Origin: Methanobrevibacter sp. | Lineage (GTDB): Archaea > Methanobacteriota > Methanobacteria > Methanobacteriales > Methanobacteriaceae | DNA: 64,000 nt | Direction of reading: 5' to 3' | Assembly (NCBI RefSeq): GCF_017539065.1 | Contig: NZ_JAFYHP010000014.1 | Span: forward strand, 16,500 to 80,499 | Shown here: in pieces, positions 1 to 9,298 of the stretch | How the letters are laid out: every line of letters begins with the position of its first letter | How positions within the stretch are numbered: position 1 is the stretch's first letter | Position numbers and translations under genes: made by a program | Notes under the pieces: model-generated | Seen by the model: only the letters and a program-made list of their open reading frames with translations | What the model was told of the DNA's origin: nothing | Databases searched by the model: none

Positions 1-1414
1 ATGCAGGCTGGTTAATGCCTAATGGTTTTAAAACTTCAGGCCTGAACATTCCTGCCCCTCCAAGTTCAATCCAACTTTCTTTTTCTTCCAAATATATTTC
101 GGTTTCAGTAGATAAATATGTGTAAGGGAAGTATGCCGGTCTGAACCTTACTTCAAATCCTAATTTTTTGTAAAATTCTTTTAAAGTACCTAAAAGATTT
201 TGATAGCTTATTCCTTCATCACAAACTAAGCCTTCCACTTGATGGAATTCAGGCAAGTGTTTATAATCAAAAGTCTCTCTTCTGAATACCCTTCCAACTG
301 AAAACATTTTAATTGGAGGTTCATGATTGAACAAGTGTTTTGTAGAGATTCCTGTGGTGTGGGTTCTTAAAACACTTTGGCGTGCAATGTCTTCACTCCA
401 GTCATATTGCCAGCCGATTGAACCTGTATCCGCACCGGTTTCATGGGTTTCGGCAGTGATTTTTACGAGTGCATCATCAGGCAAATCACAAGTTAAAGGG
501 TTTTTAAGGTAAAATGTATCCTGCATTTCACGGGCTGCATGGTCCTGTGGCTGGAAGAGTGAGTCAAAGTTCCAGAATGCAGATTCGACAAATTCTCCAT
601 TGTCTTCTGAAAAACCCATGTTTAAAAAGATTTCCCTGATTTCATCAATGATTATTCTTAATGGGTGTTTTTTACCTGCGAAAATTACGGGAGCTTCAGC
701 TTTGATATCATATGGACGATATTCTAAGCTTTTCCATTCTCCATCTTTTAAATGTTCATGAGTTAATTGAGTAGCTTGTTCTTTGATTTCAAAACCAACT
801 TCAAGAATAGCTTCTCCTTTAGGCAGGATTTTAAATGAATGTGAGGTTTCTTTTTTAATATTTAAGATGTTTTTCCTACCGGTTAACTTTTTAAAACCAT
901 CTTTTAAGTCATCGGAAAAGAGTTTGACTCCATCAGCATTTGCTTTAAGATAATCTAAAACTTTTTCATCAACGCCAGCCTTATCTGCGAATTCCTTACC
1001 TTCATCAGTAATGTTGATTACGCCTTTATCAATTTGCGCCCAGTTTTTTTGACGTAGCCAACCAAGAGCAATTCCTGTTTCTTTTTTATCGATTCCTGCC
1101 TCATTAGCTAAATCTTTCATAGGAATTTGACTTTTTTTGGATAAAACATCTAAAATTTTACGCTCTGGAAGTCCGTTATTGGCATATTTAAGTCCGTCTT
1201 CTGTTAAAGAGTAAATCTTTTCAACATCTTTGCGCATTTCAATAATGTCTTTGGACGCAAGTGATCCGGCTGCACTCATTACAGATTTGATATCCATGCC
1301 TGTATTTGAAGCAATCCTTATAGGAGTAGCACCAGGATTAGCTTCCAGTTCTTTTAAAAGTTTCTTTTCATAAATATGTAATTCACTAATGGTTTTTTTA
1401 ATATCCTCACTCAT
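1..1414 (-). CDS. pheS: Phenylalanine--tRNA ligase alpha subunit, partial (C-terminus beyond window)
   Basis: Charges tRNA-Phe in the cytoplasm together with PheT. Reading from the ATG at 1414 on the minus strand gives about 471 residues before the window edge. The N-terminal ~150 residues look like tandem winged-helix DNA/RNA-binding units typical of archaeal/eukaryotic PheS. The catalytic class II core follows, with recognisable stretches [42 protein letters not shown] and [21 protein letters not shown] (the latter shown in part: [15 protein letters not shown], class II motif 2 region). The family is usually about 500 residues, so only a few dozen C-terminal residues are missing. No pheT is visible. 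Confidence 0.95.
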   Translation of the reverse strand, partial: MSEDIKKTISELHIYEKKLLKELEANPGATPIRIASNTGMDIKSVMSAAGSLASKDIIEMRKDVEKIYSLTEDGLKYANNGLPERKILDVLSKKSQIPMKDLANEAGIDKKETGIALGWLRQKNWAQIDKGVINITDEGKEFADKAGVDEKVLDYLKANADGVKLFSDDLKDGFKKLTGRKNILNIKKETSHSFKILPKGEAILEVGFEIKEQATQLTHEHLKDGEWKSLEYRPYDIKAEAPVIFAGKKHPLRIIIDEIREIFLNMGFSEDNGEFVESAFWNFDSLFQPQDHAAREMQDTFYLKNPLTCDLPDDALVKITAETHETGADTGSIGWQYDWSEDIARQSVLRTHTTGISTKHLFNHEPPIKMFSVGRVFRRETFDYKHLPEFHQVEGLVCDEGISYQNLLGTLKEFYKKLGFEVRFRPAYFPYTYLSTETEIYLEEKESWIELGGAGMFRPEVLKPLGINQPA

Positions 1415-1542
1415 TCAAACACCATAATTTATAGATTAATAATATAATAATATATGTTTAAATTAATTTATAAAGATAATGTTAAATTTAAAAAAAATAG
1501 CAGAGAAAAGAAAAATAATAAAAATAATATTTCGCCAACATA

Positions 1543-1568
1543 TTAAAACAATTTTTCGATTGTTTTAA
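1543..1568 (-). terminator. Hairpin over the DGC-gene stop codon
   Basis: Arms TTAAAACAAT (1543-1552) and ATTGTTTTAA (1559-1568) pair perfectly over 10 bp with a 6-base loop. The stop codon is inside the arm. A U-rich stretch follows further downstream on the minus strand (about 1515-1530). Probably a terminator or 3'-end stabiliser. Confidence 0.5.
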
Positions 1569-1926
1569 TTAATTCTTCTTTCAATATTTTCACACATTCT
1601 TCAGCTTCACTATCCAATCTGAACGGATCCTTTGCAGATACTTCAAGGTCGCTTAAAACATCAACAACACTAATTGTATCAGCCACATCAATTCCCTTAT
1701 TTTCCAATATTTTATTTACGCATCCGTTAGAACAACCATTAACTGCAATTAATGGATACTTTTTAAGCATTTGGTCGTTCTTGCCTTCGATATCCGCTGA
1801 AGTTGAACCCATACAAATAGATATTACATTTTCATGTTCTTTTTTACAATCGCCTACTGCAACACGAGACACTAATCCATTTGGACTCATTCCGTTGCAT
1901 GGAGCCAATGCAATTTTCTCGACCAT
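1543..1926 (-). CDS. DGC-domain putative zinc-binding protein
   Basis: Small cysteine-rich protein of 127 residues. Visible motifs are CNGMSPNG near the N-terminus, VGDC, then NGCSNGC in the middle; this spacing resembles the DGC domain family, thought to bind zinc through conserved cysteines. Its biochemical role is unknown. An ORF could begin at 1953, but GGGGGT four bases before the ATG at 1926 supports the shorter form, MVEKIALAPC. The stop codon lies in a hairpin (1543-1568). It sits downstream of the TetR-GNAT-flavoprotein operon on the same strand with an ~120-base gap, so co-transcription is possible but not shown. Confidence 0.75.
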   Translation of the reverse strand: MVEKIALAPCNGMSPNGLVSRVAVGDCKKEHENVISICMGSTSADIEGKNDQMLKKYPLIAVNGCSNGCVNKILENKGIDVADTISVVDVLSDLEVSAKDPFRLDSEAEECVKILKEELIKTIEKLF

Positions 1927-2043
1927 AATACCCCCGCTTGCCTTTTTCAACATTCATTCATGATGAATTATTCCGTTGTATAAGAGTTATATGTATTATT
2001 ACATCTTAAATTTTTCTAGAATAATCAATTCATGGAAGTGCAC

Positions 2044-2775
2044 TTACTTTATGACTCTTTTGAGAATAAAAAACATCAATTTTGCAAATGATTTTTTCAC
2101 AAAATTTAACTTCACGTCCGGCGAAAAATCATGATTCACCAAACCTGTCTTAAACCAATAATCCCTATCCGCTACAATAGGATCCTTTGATACGGCCATT
2201 GCCTTCCATACATTGAAAAACATGACATCTCCAAATTTGGGAGAATGCAATTTCTTTGATTCAACATCTTTGGAAAACTTTTGAGCGACTTTATCAATGC
2301 CCTTTGTCTCCAGTTCATCTTTTCCACCACATGCCATTGGAAGTTTAAAGACTTTATTTACACCCCAATGCCTTAAAGTTTCATCAATGTAATTGGCTAC
2401 CTTTTTATGGCCCGCACCTGCTGTTGTAACTACTATCAGTGCTTTTTTGGTGAAAAACTCGGGCCTGTGATATAAATAAGCGGTATGGTCCATGAAGTTT
2501 TTCAAAATGGCCGTTACATTCATCGCATAAACAGGTGAGCCTATAATTATTCCGTCGCAGTCCCTTATCTTATCAATTATTGGTTTGATTTTTTTATGGT
2601 GAGGGCATTTATCCTCGCCAATCATGATGCAATTGTAGCATCCTTTACATAGTCCAATATCCTCTTTTGCTAAATGAATTTCCTCAAATTCCCCTTTCAA
2701 ATTAGTTTTAACCTGTTTTATAACTTCACATGTATTTCCCACTCTTGGAGATCCATTGATAATAACATATTTCAT
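2044..2775 (-). CDS. Flavodoxin-family NAD(P)H/FMN oxidoreductase, iron-sulfur flavoprotein-like
   Basis: Predicted soluble FMN-binding electron carrier or reductase, 243 residues. The N-terminal GSPRVGNT phosphate-binding loop (residues 8-15) and the IIGSPVYAMNVTAILKNFMD segment match the NADPH-dependent FMN reductase fold. CKGCYNCIMIGEDKCPHH at about residues 43-60 is the compact cysteine motif of iron-sulfur flavoproteins. The C-terminal ~80 residues, rich in Lys and Phe, form an extra domain seen in methanogen relatives. It starts directly after the GNAT gene stop, with GGTGT before the ATG, so it is the last gene of the TetR-headed operon. The physiological substrate cannot be told from sequence. 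Confidence 0.8.
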   Translation of the reverse strand: MKYVIINGSPRVGNTCEVIKQVKTNLKGEFEEIHLAKEDIGLCKGCYNCIMIGEDKCPHHKKIKPIIDKIRDCDGIIIGSPVYAMNVTAILKNFMDHTAYLYHRPEFFTKKALIVVTTAGAGHKKVANYIDETLRHWGVNKVFKLPMACGGKDELETKGIDKVAQKFSKDVESKKLHSPKFGDVMFFNVWKAMAVSKDPIVADRDYWFKTGLVNHDFSPDVKLNFVKKSFAKLMFFILKRVIK

Positions 2776-3387
2776 TTAAACACCTAACTGTCCTTCTTTG
2801 ATTAACTTTTCCTTATATTCAAACTGCCTGTCAAATTCATCCACTTCTTTTTCATCTACATTGAACACTTCAGGAATTCGGAATATTCCTAAATCTTTTT
2901 TAACTTTACCCTCATCGAATATTTTTATCATGAAAAATGGATTTTCTTCAGCCAAATCAGTTCCATCCAAGTAAAGATTATATTTTGAAGCGCTCTCAAA
3001 ACCGAATCTTGAATAATAATTTTCATCCCCCACTACGAAAACATAGGGAATGCCGTCATTTTGAGCGATTTTTAATGTGCAATCTATTAATTTTGAGCCT
3101 AATCCCCTATTTTGACAATTTTTATCAATTGCAATTGGACCCAATATGGCTGCCGCTTCGATGCCATTTTCATAACCGATTTCGCCTTCAGAATAATTGA
3201 TATGGCCTATGATTTTATCATCATCCTCGATGACATATGCAAGATTGCTTATGAAGCTTTCATCCTCCCTTAAGTTATGCACTATGAAATGTTCATATGC
3301 ACCAGGCCGGTATACATTCCAGAAGGAATCTCTAACAAGATTTTCGACTTCTAGGTAATCATTTTCATTTTCCAGCCTTATTTTCAT
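2776..3387 (-). CDS. GNAT family N-acetyltransferase
   Basis: Acetyl-CoA-dependent acetyltransferase of unknown substrate, 203 residues. MKIRLENENDYLEVENLV is a typical GNAT beginning, AILGPIAIDKN precedes the acetyl-CoA loop QNRGLGSKLI (about residues 94-103), and YYSRFGFE is the conserved late motif. The gene starts inside the last bases of the TetR gene (ATGA-type overlap at 3384-3387), which indicates translational coupling. The combination of TetR repressor, acetyltransferase and flavoprotein suggests a small inducible detoxification or modification operon; this is inference. Confidence 0.85.
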   Translation of the reverse strand: MKIRLENENDYLEVENLVRDSFWNVYRPGAYEHFIVHNLREDESFISNLAYVIEDDDKIIGHINYSEGEIGYENGIEAAAILGPIAIDKNCQNRGLGSKLIDCTLKIAQNDGIPYVFVVGDENYYSRFGFESASKYNLYLDGTDLAEENPFFMIKIFDEGKVKKDLGIFRIPEVFNVDEKEVDEFDRQFEYKEKLIKEGQLGV

Positions 3388-4004
3388 TTAATTCCCTCTA
3401 TTTTAACTGAATCGAAAATTGTCCTTGCATGCTTTTCTGTCTTTGTTAAAAAATCCTCCAAGAACTTATCATCATCTTCAGGATAGTTTATGAAGAAATG
3501 TTCATACAGCAAAAACATTCCATAGTAAAAAAATGATTCTGAAAGCTGGCGCACATCGCAATCATCTTTAATCAATTTTTTTGATTTCATCAGGTTGAAT
3601 AAGACCATCCATCCCTCAATCGGCCCCTCGATGATTGATTTTTTCAGGAAACTTTTTACCTCCTCGTTGTGATAGGATTCTATGAAAAACAATCTTGTTA
3701 TCTTCATCATCTTGTCTTCCTTAAGCTTTGATAAAAATGCATCGCAACCAGCTTTATAGAAAAAGTCAAATCCCTTATCCAGGTTTATGCTTGCTTGATC
3801 CAATGGTATTTCATCATTTGTCATTTCCTCAACATAATAATCCAAAATAGAGTTCATGATTGCTTGTTTACTTGAATAATGATTATAAATTGAGCTTTCC
3901 TTTATACCCACTTCACTGGCAATCTGACGAACTGAAACACCATCAAATCCATATTGTGAGAACAAATCTATTGAAACGTTGAAAATTTTTTCCTTATTAT
4001 TCAT
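3384..4004 (-). CDS. TetR/AcrR family transcriptional regulator
   Basis: DNA-binding repressor of 206 residues. Residues 1-50 form the TetR helix-turn-helix: IFNVSIDLFSQYGFDGVSVR then QIASEVGIKESSIYNHYSSK. The rest is a helical ligand-binding/dimerisation domain without a recognisable ligand signature. It is first in an operon with a GNAT acetyltransferase (4-base overlap) and a flavoprotein. Two palindromes with the same half-site lie just upstream of its start (4013-4030 and 4056-4073), flanking a TATA-like sequence, which points to autoregulation of the whole operon. Confidence 0.9.
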   Translation of the reverse strand: MNNKEKIFNVSIDLFSQYGFDGVSVRQIASEVGIKESSIYNHYSSKQAIMNSILDYYVEEMTNDEIPLDQASINLDKGFDFFYKAGCDAFLSKLKEDKMMKITRLFFIESYHNEEVKSFLKKSIIEGPIEGWMVLFNLMKSKKLIKDDCDVRQLSESFFYYGMFLLYEHFFINYPEDDDKFLEDFLTKTEKHARTIFDSVKIEGIK

Positions 4005-4012
4005 AATATCAT

Positions 4013-4030
4013 AACTAACACTTGTTAGTT
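4013..4030. promoter_or_regulatory. TetR operator candidate 1
   Basis: Perfect inverted repeat with arms AACTAACA and TGTTAGTT separated by two bases. It lies 9 bases before the TetR start codon, where the transcript start is expected, about 25 bases downstream of a minus-strand TTTATATAA-like TATA box near 4047-4056. Confidence 0.75.
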
Positions 4031-4055
4031 AATATTATCTCATAATGTTATATAA

Positions 4056-4073
4056 AACTAACGATTGTTAGTT
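4056..4073. promoter_or_regulatory. TetR operator candidate 2
   Basis: Second inverted repeat with the same outer arms AACTAAC and GTTAGTT and a 4-base centre. It is 43 bp centre to centre from operator 1, about four helical turns, and lies just upstream of the TATA-like box, so the two sites bracket the promoter. Confidence 0.75.
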
Positions 4074-4096
4074 TAAAAAATAAATAAAAAAAATAA

Positions 4097-4975
4097 TTAT
4101 TTGAAATGGGTTTTCAAATAACTTACAAAAATAGAGGCCGCTGTTAAGTCAGCAGTAGTTCCAGGATTATAACCATTTTTGAAAAGATAATCGTCAAATT
4201 CAGCAAGCTTATCCTTAAAATCAATTTCATCTTTAAGGTTAAGTAAATCCCTTGTCATCATAGATATCTTAAGAGCTTCATCTGAACCGTATTTTCTGGA
4301 AATCAGAGTGTCAGGAACCTGTGATAGAATAGTTAAGAATGTCAAAACGCAAGCGTCACATTGGGATTTCTCTTCTTTTAGCTGATGATAAGCGGGATAA
4401 CCTATTTCAAAGACTGCCGGCATATCGGAAGTCATTTCACGAGCAAGCATGTCCCATGGAGCAGAAATTTTCAAAACATCATACATTGTCTGATTGTTTT
4501 GTCTTAATTCGTTTTTAGCATTATCACTAGCCACATCATATTCATCTTGGTCTCCCATCCCTCCAGCATCTGCAATGTTGATTGCATCATACAAATCACA
4601 AGCATCATCAACAGAAGTATTGGCCATTAACAATTTAACGTTTTCTCTTATATCATCAAATGAGTCACTGATGGCTGCTGCAACAGCAATTGGAGTTGTC
4701 ATCATCACAATTCCCAGATTAGTGTTGTTTTTAATCCATCTGTCAGTTTCGGCAACCGCTTGTAAAATGTATTTGCCGAGTAATGGATTTTCAACATCAA
4801 CATCACTGCATGCTTCACGGATTGTATCCCCAATTACAATACCGCTTATGAGGAAGTCTTCAAATTCCATATCATCATAATCACGGGTTCTGTGGACATT
4901 TCCCGGCTTTGGATATCCGCTCACTTCAAGTGCTGAAGCAATCTGTGCTATTTTTACTATCTCATTTACATCCAT
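4097..4975 (-). CDS. CitG-like (triphosphoribosyl-dephospho-CoA synthase family) protein
   Basis: 292 residues resembling the CitG/MdcB fold, which in bacteria makes the triphosphoribosyl-dephospho-CoA prosthetic group precursor. Visible family segments are EVSGYPKPGNVHRTRDY (about residues 18-34), NTNLGIVMM and DAGGMGDQDEYD. Methanogens have no citrate lyase, so the real substrate is probably another nucleotide or cofactor precursor; the annotation by homology should not be taken as function. Its ATG overlaps the hemB stop codon by one base, implying co-translation with hemB and perhaps a link to cofactor biosynthesis. Confidence 0.75.
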   Translation of the reverse strand: MDVNEIVKIAQIASALEVSGYPKPGNVHRTRDYDDMEFEDFLISGIVIGDTIREACSDVDVENPLLGKYILQAVAETDRWIKNNTNLGIVMMTTPIAVAAAISDSFDDIRENVKLLMANTSVDDACDLYDAINIADAGGMGDQDEYDVASDNAKNELRQNNQTMYDVLKISAPWDMLAREMTSDMPAVFEIGYPAYHQLKEEKSQCDACVLTFLTILSQVPDTLISRKYGSDEALKISMMTRDLLNLKDEIDFKDKLAEFDDYLFKNGYNPGTTADLTAASIFVSYLKTHFK

Positions 4976-5976
4976 TATATCAACTCATTTAAAAGAATGT
5001 AAGGTGCAAAATTAGTGATTATTAAGTCTGCTCCAGCTCTTTTAATTGAAAGTAATGATTCTAAAATTGCCCTTTCAGTTAAAAATCCTTTTTCTATAGC
5101 TGCCATAATCATTGAATATTCTCCGCTTACATTATAAGCAACCAAAGGCAACATGAACTCATCACTGACCATGCGGACAACATCCAAGTATGGAAGTGCC
5201 GGTTTAACCATTAAAAAGTCACAACCTTCAATTACATCAAGTTCACATTCCCTTATAGCTTCAACTGCATTGCCAGGGTCCATTTGATAGGATTTTCTAT
5301 CTCCCACATGAGGTGATGAACAGGCAGCAACTCTAAACGGTTCATAAAATGCTGATGCATATTTAGCAGAATAAGACATTATCATTACATTATAAAATCC
5401 GTTTTCATCTAAACATTCCCTAATTGCCCCGACTCTTCCATCCATCATATCTGAAGGAGCTACAATATCTGCACCCGCTTCAGCATGAGATAACGCAACT
5501 TTTGCAATAATCGGAAGAGATTCATCATTTAAAATTTCAATACCATCATCGGTATCCTCATTTTCAACAATCATACCGCAATGGCCATGTGAAGTGTATT
5601 GGCATAAGCACACATCACTAATGACAACCAGATTTGTCTCTTTTTTAAGTTTTCTAATTGCTTTTTGAACAATTCCAGTTGCGGAGTAATCAGGAGTTGC
5701 AATTTCATCTTTGGTTTCCTCTTTTGGTATTCCAAATACAATTATTGACCTTAAGCCCTTTGCTTCAAGCTGTTTGGCAAATTCAACACCACTATCTAAA
5801 GAGTATCTGTATTCCCCAGGAAGTGATGAAATTTCTTCCTTTTCGTCACCTTGAAGTTCTTCTTTAAAATAAATCGGATAAATCAGGTCTTCTTTCTCAA
5901 GTTTAGTTTCACGAACTATATCTCTAATTTTAGAATTTTTTCTAAGTCTTCTCATTCTTGTAGTTGGAAATTCCAT
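4975..5976 (-). CDS. hemB: Delta-aminolevulinic acid dehydratase (porphobilinogen synthase)
   Basis: Condenses two 5-aminolevulinates to porphobilinogen, the first common tetrapyrrole precursor, needed here for F430, cobamides and sirohaem. [12 protein letters not shown] is the metal-binding cysteine motif, and [12 protein letters not shown] holds the Schiff-base lysine; [11 protein letters not shown] at the N-terminus is also typical. The 333-residue length is normal. A GTG at 5985 is possible, but GTGAT four bases before the ATG at 5976 looks like the ribosome binding site, so the ATG is preferred. Divergent from aroC with about 100 bases between. Confidence 0.93.
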   Translation of the reverse strand: MEFPTTRMRRLRKNSKIRDIVRETKLEKEDLIYPIYFKEELQGDEKEEISSLPGEYRYSLDSGVEFAKQLEAKGLRSIIVFGIPKEETKDEIATPDYSATGIVQKAIRKLKKETNLVVISDVCLCQYTSHGHCGMIVENEDTDDGIEILNDESLPIIAKVALSHAEAGADIVAPSDMMDGRVGAIRECLDENGFYNVMIMSYSAKYASAFYEPFRVAACSSPHVGDRKSYQMDPGNAVEAIRECELDVIEGCDFLMVKPALPYLDVVRMVSDEFMLPLVAYNVSGEYSMIMAAIEKGFLTERAILESLLSIKRAGADLIITNFAPYILLNELI

Positions 5977-6073
5977 AATAATCACTTGATTAATAATTTT
6001 GATTTAAAATTATTTAAAATTTTTACTTAAAATTAATATAATTAGAAAAACAAATAATTATGAGAGGTTAAAA

Positions 6074-7168
6074 ATGTCAAATTCAATTGGAGAAAAATTT
6101 CAAATAACAACTTTCGGATCAAGTCATGGACCTGCTGTAGGAGCTATTGTCGATGGATGCCCAGCAAACTTGGAATTAAGTGCTGAAGACATACAAAAAG
6201 AGCTTGACAAAAGAAAACCTGGAACCAGTAGTGTCACCACTCCAAGGAAAGAAGATGATGAAGTCCAAATTTTGTCCGGAATTTTTGAAGGAAAAACTGA
6301 TGGAACCCCAATTACCGGAATCGTTTTTAATAAAAATCAAAAATCCAAAGATTATTCAATGTTTAAGGATACACCACGTCCTTCCCATGGTGATTTCGGT
6401 TGGATGACAAAATATGGCAACTACGATTATAACGGAGGGGGCCGTGGAAGCGGCAGAGTTACAATTGGCCATGTAATCGGTGGAGCAATAGCTAAAAAAT
6501 TATTGCAAACCCAAAATATTGAAATTATTTCTCATGTGACTCAAATTGGAGATATAAAAGCTTCAGAAAAAGATTTTGACACAATTAAAGAAAACATCGA
6601 GAAAAATCCCGTTCGCTGTGGAGATTTAAATGCCGCCCATGAAATGGAAGAGTTGATTTTAGCAAAAAAAGAAGAAGGCGATTCTGTAGGGGGCATTGTA
6701 GAAACAATAGCTATTGGAGTTCCTGCAGGATTAGGAGAACCTGTATTTGAAAGACTTGATGGAGACCTTGCAAGGATTCTAATGAATATCGGTGCTGTTA
6801 AAGGTGTTGAAATTGGTCTTGGATTTGATGTTGCAAGCCATACAGCTTCTGAGATAAATGATGAATACCAAATTGAAAATGATAAAATTACCACTAAAAC
6901 AAATAATTCAGGTGGGATTATGGGTGGTATGAGCAATGGCATGCCAATAATTTCTAGAATTGCTGTTAAGCCTACCCCATCTATTTCTAAATGTCAGAAT
7001 TCAATTAATTTAGAAAAAATGGAAAATAAAAAAATAGAAATACACGGGCGCCATGACCCCTGTATTTGTCCTAGAGTAACCATTGTTGCTGAATCCAGCA
7101 CTGCAATTGTTCTTGCAGACCACATGATTCGTTCAGGATTTATACACCCTACTAATTTGAAAATCTAA
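6074..7168 (+). CDS. aroC: Chorismate synthase
   Basis: Last step of the shikimate pathway: EPSP to chorismate, using reduced [13 protein letters not shown] near residue 14, RPSHGDFGW around residue 100 and [18 protein letters not shown] around residues 117-134 are family signatures, and the C-terminal [10 protein letters not shown] is conserved. The 364-residue length is normal. GAGAGGTT lies a few bases before the ATG. Its last four bases overlap the convergent MBL-fold gene. Confidence 0.95.
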   Translation: MSNSIGEKFQITTFGSSHGPAVGAIVDGCPANLELSAEDIQKELDKRKPGTSSVTTPRKEDDEVQILSGIFEGKTDGTPITGIVFNKNQKSKDYSMFKDTPRPSHGDFGWMTKYGNYDYNGGGRGSGRVTIGHVIGGAIAKKLLQTQNIEIISHVTQIGDIKASEKDFDTIKENIEKNPVRCGDLNAAHEMEELILAKKEEGDSVGGIVETIAIGVPAGLGEPVFERLDGDLARILMNIGAVKGVEIGLGFDVASHTASEINDEYQIENDKITTKTNNSGGIMGGMSNGMPIISRIAVKPTPSISKCQNSINLEKMENKKIEIHGRHDPCICPRVTIVAESSTAIVLADHMIRSGFIHPTNLKI

Positions 7169-8088
7169 TTTTTCCTTAAAATAGATAGTTCATCAAATTC
7201 ATTATGTTTGAAAGACAATTGGTAGGAGTTTTTTCTTTCATTTTCAAATAGTGTATGATCAGTGCTATGAATTGATGACTGTGTGTCTTTTAAAGAAATT
7301 AACCTAAATCGTTTCGGATTATTGTAATTCACATTAAATGATAAACCATCATATGCTGCTATAGTTTTAATTCCTGTAGCTTTAGAAATCTTTTTAGCTT
7401 CTGTAACAGGATTGCTTGATATCATTTTAAGTCCCAAATGTGTCATTACGGCAACTTTTGGTTGTACCTCATTGATTAAATCAATGAAATTGCGAGAACA
7501 CATGTGGCCATTTATTGTCTTGTTTCCTGGTCTTAACACACTAGCAATTAAAATATCTGCACCTTTATGTTCATCGGCCAAACCTTCAAAATAGCCAGTG
7601 TCAGATGTGTAAGATAACTTAAAACCATTATAATCAATTTGAAATCCGCATCCTGTTGGATCGCCGTGTAAAGTTTTAGTGCCTTTAATTTTTACATTAT
7701 GCATTTGATTAAATTCACCTGGTTTTAAAACAATTTTGCCAGATTTTGATTTATGATATGAAGAGATACATGGTCCCCATTTTTCATATCCTTCTAAAAC
7801 ACTTTCACAGCCTACAATAACTCCTCGGGCTTTAGTCATGCCTCTTGTCATTGCTTCGATGAGAATTTCCGCATCATTGTAGTGATCTGTGTGTGAATGT
7901 GAAACAATGACTCCACTTAAATTACGTGGGTCAAATCCGAATTGATAAGTTCTAATCAGTGCTCCTGGACCGGGGTCTATATGATAATTTTTTCCAGCGA
8001 GGTTATCAATTCTAATACCTCCAGTCATTCTTCTTTGGCTAATTGCGGAAAATCTTCCTCCTCCGCTGCCTAAAAATGTTATTTTCAT
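7165..8088 (-). CDS. MBL-fold metallo-hydrolase
   Basis: Metallo-beta-lactamase-fold hydrolase of 307 residues. [16 protein letters not shown] opens the fold, HSHTDHYND is the zinc-binding HxHxDH motif, [12 protein letters not shown] and [10 protein letters not shown] supply the later metal ligands. It resembles the PhnP/RNase Z-like branch, but the substrate is not identifiable. The ATG at 8088 is preferred over one at 8112 because GGGATTGGA precedes it and the protein then starts [11 protein letters not shown]. The gene begins 11 bases after the stop of the DUF2121 gene, so the two are probably co-transcribed and may be functionally linked. Confidence 0.85.
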   Translation of the reverse strand: MKITFLGSGGGRFSAISQRRMTGGIRIDNLAGKNYHIDPGPGALIRTYQFGFDPRNLSGVIVSHSHTDHYNDAEILIEAMTRGMTKARGVIVGCESVLEGYEKWGPCISSYHKSKSGKIVLKPGEFNQMHNVKIKGTKTLHGDPTGCGFQIDYNGFKLSYTSDTGYFEGLADEHKGADILIASVLRPGNKTINGHMCSRNFIDLINEVQPKVAVMTHLGLKMISSNPVTEAKKISKATGIKTIAAYDGLSFNVNYNNPKRFRLISLKDTQSSIHSTDHTLFENERKNSYQLSFKHNEFDELSILRKN

Positions 8089-8099
8089 TCCAATCCCAT

Positions 8100-9020
8100 C
8101 TATAATGAGCATAAAATTATATCACATCTTAGAGAAGATTTATCCTTTTTAAGACATAAATCCTCATTTTCTATGACAACTTTATCTCCTATTTTAACAT
8201 TATCACTGTCTGTAAACATTAATACATTCTGACCTGGAGCTGCAAGTTGTTTCCAATTTGCGTCAACTGCTTGGGTTTTGTCATTTAACTGTACAAATAA
8301 CATGTCCCCATCAATTTGGACTACCCGACCAATATCGCCCTTATTGAGGATTTTATTAGCCATTTCTATTTCTATATTCTGTTGGACTAATTTTTCAGTT
8401 AATTCTTGCCTAAATTTGGTTAAAACTTTAATATCATGGTCAATTGTAACATTTAAATGTCTTTGAGCTTCAGATTTATCAAATTTAGGTTGTTGCATTA
8501 ATACATCTATCTTATTTCCAACAGTAGGTGTTTTAGAAGCAACTTCTTCCAAAATACTTTGGAAAATTTCCCCCATATACCTTAAACTTTGAGAGGATTT
8601 CCATTTTCTTTTTATTAATGTTTCAGCCGTACGTTTTGCATAATCATTTCCAAAGATAATGACACCACTTTCACCGGCTTTACGAGATTCTGTATCTGAA
8701 CCTAATAATTCAACAATTTGGTAACCATTTGTAGTTCCATAAATACGTCTTCTTCTTGTTTCAAATGTTCCTTTAGTACTTACTTCTCCACGAATGGCAT
8801 TTCCAATTATCTTGATTTTATTGGCATCGTCTGTTATTTTAACTGAAATTCCGAGTTCGGCGGCTCTTTTTAAAAAGTCATCGTCATTATCGATTTTCCC
8901 ATCATATAATTCTTTTTCTAATGTAGCTAAATTCTCTTTATCACCAAAATATCCTATTTTTCTTTTATCACTTGCCATTACGCATCCTTTTTTACCAACA
9001 TAAGCAATAATTAAGCTCAT
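8100..9020 (-). CDS. DUF2121 / Connectase-type proteasome-related protein
   Basis: 306 residues with an N-terminal Ntn-hydrolase look: after Met removal the chain begins Ser1-LIIAYVGKKGCVMASD17, where Ser1 would be the nucleophile and Asp17 matches the catalytic Asp17 position of proteasome beta subunits. A C-terminal ~90-residue beta-rich domain follows (GDIGRVVQIDGDMLFVQLND onward). The family is DUF2121; the Methanocaldococcus member MJ0548 has been described as Connectase, a protein ligase that recognises a short motif in MtrA. I infer the same class here; activity and substrate are not shown by sequence. GGAGAT precedes the ATG. It heads a pair with the MBL-fold gene. Confidence 0.8.
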   Translation of the reverse strand: MSLIIAYVGKKGCVMASDKRKIGYFGDKENLATLEKELYDGKIDNDDDFLKRAAELGISVKITDDANKIKIIGNAIRGEVSTKGTFETRRRRIYGTTNGYQIVELLGSDTESRKAGESGVIIFGNDYAKRTAETLIKRKWKSSQSLRYMGEIFQSILEEVASKTPTVGNKIDVLMQQPKFDKSEAQRHLNVTIDHDIKVLTKFRQELTEKLVQQNIEIEMANKILNKGDIGRVVQIDGDMLFVQLNDKTQAVDANWKQLAAPGQNVLMFTDSDNVKIGDKVVIENEDLCLKKDKSSLRCDIILCSL

Positions 9021-9298
9021 AATATCTCCTAATTTGATATTTTTCTAAATTATTAAAATATCAATAATTTACTATTTATATATAATTATAGTTATCATAC
9101 ATTATAAATGTTAATAAATTAGCACAAAAATTTTATTTAAATAATTAATTAAAAAGAAATAAGCGATTTAAACTAGTTTTTGAATGTTTAAACAATATAT
9201 TTAAATAATAATATTACAATAGATATAATTATATTAATTGTTAATTATTTATCATTATAAATTAACATGAAGATATAAAAACAACAGGAGAAAAACTT

